A stretch of DNA of 8,400 bases from Nonomuraea sp. (GTDB taxonomy: Bacteria; Actinomycetota; Actinomycetes; Streptosporangiales; Streptosporangiaceae). Shown here one piece after another: positions 5,410 through 8,400 of the stretch. A model generated the notes under the pieces. The model saw only the letters and a program-made list of their open reading frames with translations, did no database searches and had not been told where the DNA came from. The translations under genes and the position numbers were made by a program. The stretch's first letter is position 1. Every line of letters starts with the position of its first letter. The stretch covers positions 1 to 8,400 of the forward strand of contig JABFVJ010000489.1 of assembly GCA_013362835.1 (NCBI GenBank), written 5' to 3'.

Positions 5410-7728
5410 ATTAACCACAATAATGGTCAGGCGGCAACTCGTCAAACCGAGCTCGCCAAGGAGCAGGAGTACGTCACCCGTCTCTACGACCGCCTCGACG
5501 TGCTGCGCGAGCGGACCCAGCGCCAGTTGAAGGAGGTGCTGGCCACAGGCGCCGTCGGCACGATGCAGAACAGGTCCGAGCGCGACACGTTCGCCGACAT
5601 GTACGCCGGCCGCCTCGCCCGGCTCTGGGCCGTCGAACGCGGCCTGGTTTTCGGCCGGCTCGACCACGTCGACGAGGGCCGGCTCTACATCGGCAAGCTC
5701 GGCCTCACCGACGACGAGCAGCGCCGCCTGCTGATCGACTGGCGTGCCCCCGTGGCGCAGCCGTTCTACCGCGCGACCCCCGCCGCGCCCATGGGCGTGA
5801 CCAGGCGCCGCCACCTGCAGACCAAGGCACGTGCCGTCATCGGCGTCGACGACGACCTGCTCGACCTCGACGCGCTCACCGACGACGACCGCGCCACCCT
5901 CAACGGCGAGGCCGCGCTGCTCGCCGCCCTCGACGAGCGCCGCACCGGCCGGATGCGCGACATCGTCGCGACCATCCAGTCCGAGCAGGACCGCGTCATC
6001 CGCGGCGACCTCAACGGCGTCCTGGTCGTCCAGGGCGGCCCCGGCACCGGCAAGACCGTCGTCGCCCTGCACCGCGCCGCCTACCTGCTCTACACCCACA
6101 GGGAGCGCCTGGAGCGCCGCGGCGTGCTCATCCTCGGCCCCAACCTCACCTTCCTGCGCTACATCGAGCAGGTCCTGCCCTCGCTCGGCGAGACCGACGT
6201 GCTGCTGTCGACCGTCGGCGAGCTCTACCCGGGCGTGACCGCCACGCTGCGCGACCGTCCCGAGGTGGCCGCGGTCAAGGGCGACCCGCGGATGGCCGAG
6301 GTGATCGCGCGGGCCGTACGCGACCGGCAGAAGGTGCCGCGCAAGCCCATCGAGCTCACCATGGGCCGGCTGACGCTCACCGTCGACCGTCCCATGCTGG
6401 ACTCGGCCAGGAACAAGGCCGTCCGCTCGAACCGCCCGCACAACCAGGCCCGCGCCGTCTTCGTCAGGTCGCTGCTCAACGCCCTGGCCAGGCAGCAGGC
6501 CCGCAAGATCGGCAAGGGGCTCATCGACGACGACGAGCTCGCCGACCTGCGCGAGGAGCTGCGTACCGAGCCGGTGGTCAAGGCCGCGCTCAACCGGCTG
6601 TGGCCGTACCTGACGCCCCAGCGGCTGCTGCTCGGCCTGTACGGCTCGCCCGACCGCCTGGCCCAGGCCGCCCCCACGCTCACCCGCGAGGAACGCGAGC
6701 TGCTGCGGCGCGACACGGCCGAGTGGACCGACGCCGACGTGCCGCTCCTCGACGAGGCGGCCGACCTGCTCGGCGACATCGACGAGCAGGTGCTGCGCGC
6801 CTCGGCGATGCAGGCCGAGGAGGAGCTGGCCGCCGCCCGCCAGGCCGAGGAGCACCAGCGCGAGGCCGAGCTCTCCTACGCCCGCGAGGTCCTCGAACTG
6901 ACCGGCCTGTCCGACGTCATGGAGGCCGAACGCCTGGCCGAACGCCAGCGCGGCGAGGGCCCCTACCTCACCACCGCCGAGCGCGCCGCCGCCGACCGCA
7001 CCTGGGCCTACGGCCATGTGATCGTGGACGAGGCGCAGGAGCTGTCCCCGATGGCCTGGCGGGCCGTCATGCGGCGCTGCCCGACCCGTTCCATGACGAT
7101 CGTCGGCGACATCGCCCAGACCGGCTCGGCCGCCGGGGCGCGCTCGTGGGGCCAGGTGCTCGACCCGTACGTGGCCGGACGCTGGCGTCAGGAGCGGCTG
7201 ACCGTCAACTACCGCACGCCCGTCGAGCTCATGGAGGTGGCCGCACGGGTGCTGGCCACCATCGACCCCGCGCTGGAGGCGCCCACCTCCGTACGCGAGC
7301 TCGGCGTACGGCCGTGGGCGGCGCCCCTGACCGAGCTGCCCGAGCTGGCCAAGGCCGAGGTCGGCGAGGGCGGCAAGGTCGCCGTCGTCGTCCCCGACGC
7401 GCTGCTGTCCACGCTCGGGGCGCGCGTGGAGTCCGCGGTGGACGGCGCCGTCGTCATCTCGCCCGGCTCCGGCCGGGCCAAGGGGGCGGCCGCCCTCGAC
7501 GCGCCCCTCGCCGTCATGGGCGTGGCCGACGCCAAGGGCCTGGAGTTCGACTCGGTGATCGTGGCCGAGCCCGACCTGATCGCCGCCCAGTCGCCGCGCG
7601 GGCCGAGCGACCTGTATGTTGCTCTCACCCGTGCCACGCAACGGCTGGGCGTCGTCCACGAAGGGCCGCTGTCGGCGGCCCTGGCGGGCTTGCCGAGCCG
7701 CTCGCCGACCTCCCCAAATGGGCTTTGA
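5410..7728 (+). CDS. helD: HelD/HelR-family RNA polymerase-recycling ATPase (UvrD-like helicase fold)
   Basis: HelD proteins bind RNA polymerase, insert arms into its channels and use ATP to release stalled or non-productive complexes; some actinomycete members (HelR) protect polymerase from rifamycins. Counting from ATT 5410 (772 residues), the order is: N-terminal helical arm with ELAKEQEYV near 14; the family hallmark DWRAPVAQPFY at 110-120; Walker A GGPGTGKT at 209-216; a charged, probably coiled segment at about 459-499; Walker B DEAQ at 540-543; motif III GDIAQ shortly after; NYRT at 600-603; KGLEF at 709-713; and ALTRA at 738-742. All superfamily 1 motifs look intact. The stop is TGA 7726-7728. 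The first ordinary in-frame start is GTG 5500, but family-conserved residues (EQEYV, LYDRLD) lie upstream of it and the frame stays open back to 5341, so I use ATT 5410. The conservative call is 5500-7728. The gene is divergent from the sugar operon and probably functionally unrelated. The helD versus helR choice is uncertain. Confidence 0.93.
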   Translation: MNHNNGQAATRQTELAKEQEYVTRLYDRLDVLRERTQRQLKEVLATGAVGTMQNRSERDTFADMYAGRLARLWAVERGLVFGRLDHVDEGRLYIGKLGLTDDEQRRLLIDWRAPVAQPFYRATPAAPMGVTRRRHLQTKARAVIGVDDDLLDLDALTDDDRATLNGEAALLAALDERRTGRMRDIVATIQSEQDRVIRGDLNGVLVVQGGPGTGKTVVALHRAAYLLYTHRERLERRGVLILGPNLTFLRYIEQVLPSLGETDVLLSTVGELYPGVTATLRDRPEVAAVKGDPRMAEVIARAVRDRQKVPRKPIELTMGRLTLTVDRPMLDSARNKAVRSNRPHNQARAVFVRSLLNALARQQARKIGKGLIDDDELADLREELRTEPVVKAALNRLWPYLTPQRLLLGLYGSPDRLAQAAPTLTREERELLRRDTAEWTDADVPLLDEAADLLGDIDEQVLRASAMQAEEELAAARQAEEHQREAELSYAREVLELTGLSDVMEAERLAERQRGEGPYLTTAERAAADRTWAYGHVIVDEAQELSPMAWRAVMRRCPTRSMTIVGDIAQTGSAAGARSWGQVLDPYVAGRWRQERLTVNYRTPVELMEVAARVLATIDPALEAPTSVRELGVRPWAAPLTELPELAKAEVGEGGKVAVVVPDALLSTLGARVESAVDGAVVISPGSGRAKGAAALDAPLAVMGVADAKGLEFDSVIVAEPDLIAAQSPRGPSDLYVALTRATQRLGVVHEGPLSAALAGLPSRSPTSPNGL

Positions 7729-7764
7729 CCCGCTTTACGACGGCAGGCCGAACATGCCCCACCT

Positions 7765-7785
7765 GCGGAAACTTGATGTTTCTGC
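7765..7785 (+). terminator. Weak hairpin after the HelD-type gene
   Basis: GCGGAAAC and GTTTCTGC can pair (8 base pairs including one G-U) around a five-base loop, 36 bases after the stop codon. No T-run follows, so it would be an atypical terminator; it may equally be a protein-binding inverted repeat just ahead of the promoter at 7800. Confidence 0.25.
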
Positions 7786-7799
7786 TGATCGGGACACGG

Positions 7800-7827
7800 T
7801 TGACATCTGAGGTGGAGTCGGTAGTTT
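7800..7827 (+). promoter_or_regulatory. Near-consensus promoter with no ORF behind it
   Basis: A perfect TTGACA (7800-7805), 16 bases, then TAGTTT (7822-7827), which fits the TAnnnT -10 form. Transcription would begin near 7834. No start codon with a ribosome site follows closely. It could drive a small RNA, or a long leader for the gene beginning at 8395. It is a motif-only prediction. Confidence 0.4.
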
Positions 7828-7975
7828 GCTGCGCAGTCCAGCACGGGACTTGGCCGGTTGGCCGTCTCTGACATCGCCGGATCCTGCGTCCGTGACGGAG
7901 CGTGGCTTCGTCCACACAGCCAGGTGCAGGGCCGTCGGTCCGTCGAGTCGGGGCACCCCAACCGGGCGGGGGGTT

Positions 7976-7992
7976 GGACCCGGGACGGGTCC
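7976..7992. repeat. Short perfect inverted repeat
   Basis: GGACCCG and CGGGTCC are perfect complements separated by three bases (GGA). In RNA this makes a compact, very stable hairpin. A second weaker pairing, CCAACC (7958-7963) with GGTTGG (7972-7977), overlaps it. In DNA of this base composition short G/C stems arise by chance, so function is uncertain. Confidence 0.4.
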
Positions 7993-8103
7993 GGGAGCCC
8001 AGTAGACAACGGAATTCCGCGCTCGCCGCCGACGAGACGGGTCCGGTCCGAAGGGTTTCCGGGCCCTCTTCCCGCTCCCGTGCGCAGGATCGCGGATTGC
8101 GCC

Positions 8104-8132
8104 GGGTGGTCCCGTCATTCTCGGGATCACCC
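8104..8132. repeat. 11-base inverted repeat (strong hairpin)
   Basis: GGGTGGTCCCG (8104-8114) and CGGGATCACCC (8122-8132) pair over eleven positions, with one G-U in RNA, around the seven-base loop TCATTCT. This is the strongest stem in the non-coding region. No T-run follows on either strand, so it is either a factor-assisted terminator of a kind frequent in actinomycetes, an RNA structure, or a dyad operator. Confidence 0.6.
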
Positions 8133-8186
8133 TGCCACCGCCCCTCTGGCGTTCGCCGCCCGCTCCGGCTCGTGCGGCAAAGTCAA

Positions 8187-8238
8187 GGGCAAAGGGCCTT
8201 TGGTAACCGAGGTCATGGGCAAAGGGCCTTTGGTAACC
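8187..8238. repeat. Two copies of a 22-base direct repeat, 30-base period
   Basis: Copies lie at 8187-8208 and 8217-8238 and are identical over 22 bases: GGGC followed by AAAGGGCCTTTGGTAACC. The eight-base spacers differ. Each copy contains the dyad CAAAGG-G-CCTTTG. The 30-base period is about three helical turns, so two bound proteins would sit on nearly the same face. Read on the other strand, ACCAAAGGCCC resembles the GGGAC...GGCCC style of DevR/DosR-family sites; this is a loose similarity from memory. Immediately after copy 2, GTAACCC (8233-8239) and GGGTTAC (8244-8250) form another inverted repeat. The next gene starts 156 bases downstream. Confidence 0.8.
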
Positions 8239-8305
8239 CCCGCGGGTTACGGTCCGATATGCGTGCCTTACGGCCCGCTGGACTCACCGTAGATCGTCCG
8301 ACTGG

Positions 8306-8325
8306 CGGCGGCGCGTGCGCCGCTG
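8306..8325. repeat. G/C-rich hairpin upstream of the last promoter
   Basis: CGGCGGCG (8306-8313) pairs with CGCCGCTG (8318-8325) over eight positions including one G-U, with a four-base loop. It ends two bases before the possible -35 at 8328. It might terminate transcription from the promoter at 7800, but there is no T-run. Confidence 0.4.
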
Positions 8326-8327
8326 GC

Positions 8328-8354
8328 TTGAGCGCGGTCCCGGGGCGGTAGCGT
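8328..8354 (+). promoter_or_regulatory. Possible promoter of the gene starting at 8395
   Basis: TTGAGC (8328-8333) and TAGCGT (8349-8354) are separated by 15 bases, shorter than the optimum of 17. The -10 fits the TAnnnT form. The transcript would start near 8361, leaving about 34 bases before the proposed GTG start. Confidence 0.4.
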
Positions 8355-8394
8355 TTTCGCAAGCAGGTGTGCGATTTCGGCGAGGAGACCCGGC

Positions 8395-8400
8395 GTGGTT
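8395..8400 (+). CDS. Start of the next gene (only two codons visible)
   Basis: GAGGAG at 8382-8387 is followed by seven bases and then GTG GTT, which runs off the window. The ribosome site and spacing are good, and a -10-like element lies upstream. Nothing can be said about the product from two codons. The tandem repeats upstream suggest a regulated gene. Confidence 0.45.

Larger units (their letters stand above)
7729..8394. other. Intergenic region without a convincing gene
   Basis: About 670 bases follow the HelD-type stop. Open frames exist on both strands (for example plus 7858-8292 and 7902-8351, minus 8130-7735). They overlap one another, lack good ribosome sites, use third positions less G/C-biased than the neighbours, and give low-complexity Arg/Pro/Gly/Ser translations that I do not recognise. 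The region instead holds a consensus-like promoter (7800), hairpins (7765, 7976, 8104, 8306), a tandem 22-base repeat (8187 and 8217), and the apparent promoter and ribosome site of the next gene. It is best read as regulatory DNA, possibly with a small RNA. Confidence 0.6.

Noticed and set aside
5394..5528. ATG codons at 5394 and 5424 as start of the HelD-type gene
   Set aside because: They are in another frame that stops at about 5528, and its translation has no HelD similarity. Using them would need a frameshift for which I see no slippery site.
5245..7659. Minus-strand ORF of 804 codons opposite the HelD-type gene
   Set aside because: It mirrors the codon bias of the real gene and has no recognisable domain, whereas the plus strand carries all helicase motifs.
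7735..8130. Minus-strand ORF of about 131 codons in the intergenic region
   Set aside because: It starts inside the hairpin at 8104-8132, has no ribosome site, and is a low-complexity Arg/Pro/Ser translation.
8180..8190. TTGACT on the minus strand beside the 22-base repeats as a promoter
   Set aside because: No -10 element lies at 15-19 bases downstream on that strand, and no gene follows in that direction before the HelD-type stop.
7858..8292. Plus-strand ORF of about 144 codons encoding the repeated GKGPLVT
   Set aside because: TTG start without a ribosome site, weak third-position bias, an unrecognisable translation, and overlap with other equally poor ORFs and regulatory-looking sequence.
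7800..8400. Leader of an rRNA operon, suggested by the strong promoter and hairpins
   Set aside because: No rRNA sequence or recognisable processing or antitermination boxes were seen, and the window ends with a ribosome site and GTG start, which points to a protein gene.

Overview
This is high-GC DNA (roughly 70%) with strong G/C preference at third codon positions, short gene overlaps, and GTG and TTG starts. That points to an actinomycete, plausibly of the Streptosporangium/Nonomuraea type, although the order is inferred from the general look of the proteins. No RNA gene, insertion sequence, CRISPR array or phage gene was recognised.

Region 1 (1-5295, minus strand) is a compact carbohydrate-utilisation operon. 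Read in the direction of transcription it runs: ROK-family repressor (5222-4023), lipoprotein sugar-binding protein (3960-2629), MalF-type permease (2622-1684), MalG-type permease (1687-797), and a family 4 glycosidase (800 to beyond the left edge). The last two junctions are 4-base overlaps (ATGA and TTGA), so translation is probably coupled. Upstream of the repressor lies a well-formed promoter (TTGACC, 17 bases, TATGTT). Directly downstream of its -10 is a perfect palindrome (10-base arms around a central C), which is almost certainly the operator. The likely circuit is a sugar inducer that releases the ROK protein, derepressing both its own gene and the uptake and hydrolysis genes. No ABC ATPase is encoded here, so the importer probably borrows a shared MsiK-type ATPase.

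Region 2 (about 5296-7728, plus strand) is divergent and encodes a HelD/HelR-type UvrD-like ATPase, a factor that removes or recycles RNA polymerase. Its conserved N-terminal coding extends upstream of the first ordinary in-frame start codon (GTG 5500). An ATT codon at 5410 with a good Shine-Dalgarno sequence is the best candidate start.

Region 3 (7729-8394) holds no convincing gene. It contains a near-consensus promoter with no ORF behind it, several hairpins, and a 22-base direct repeat in two copies exactly 30 bases apart. A promoter-like sequence and a ribosome binding site follow, and the next gene appears to begin with GTG at 8395, with only two codons inside the window. The repeat pair looks like a regulatory site for that gene.
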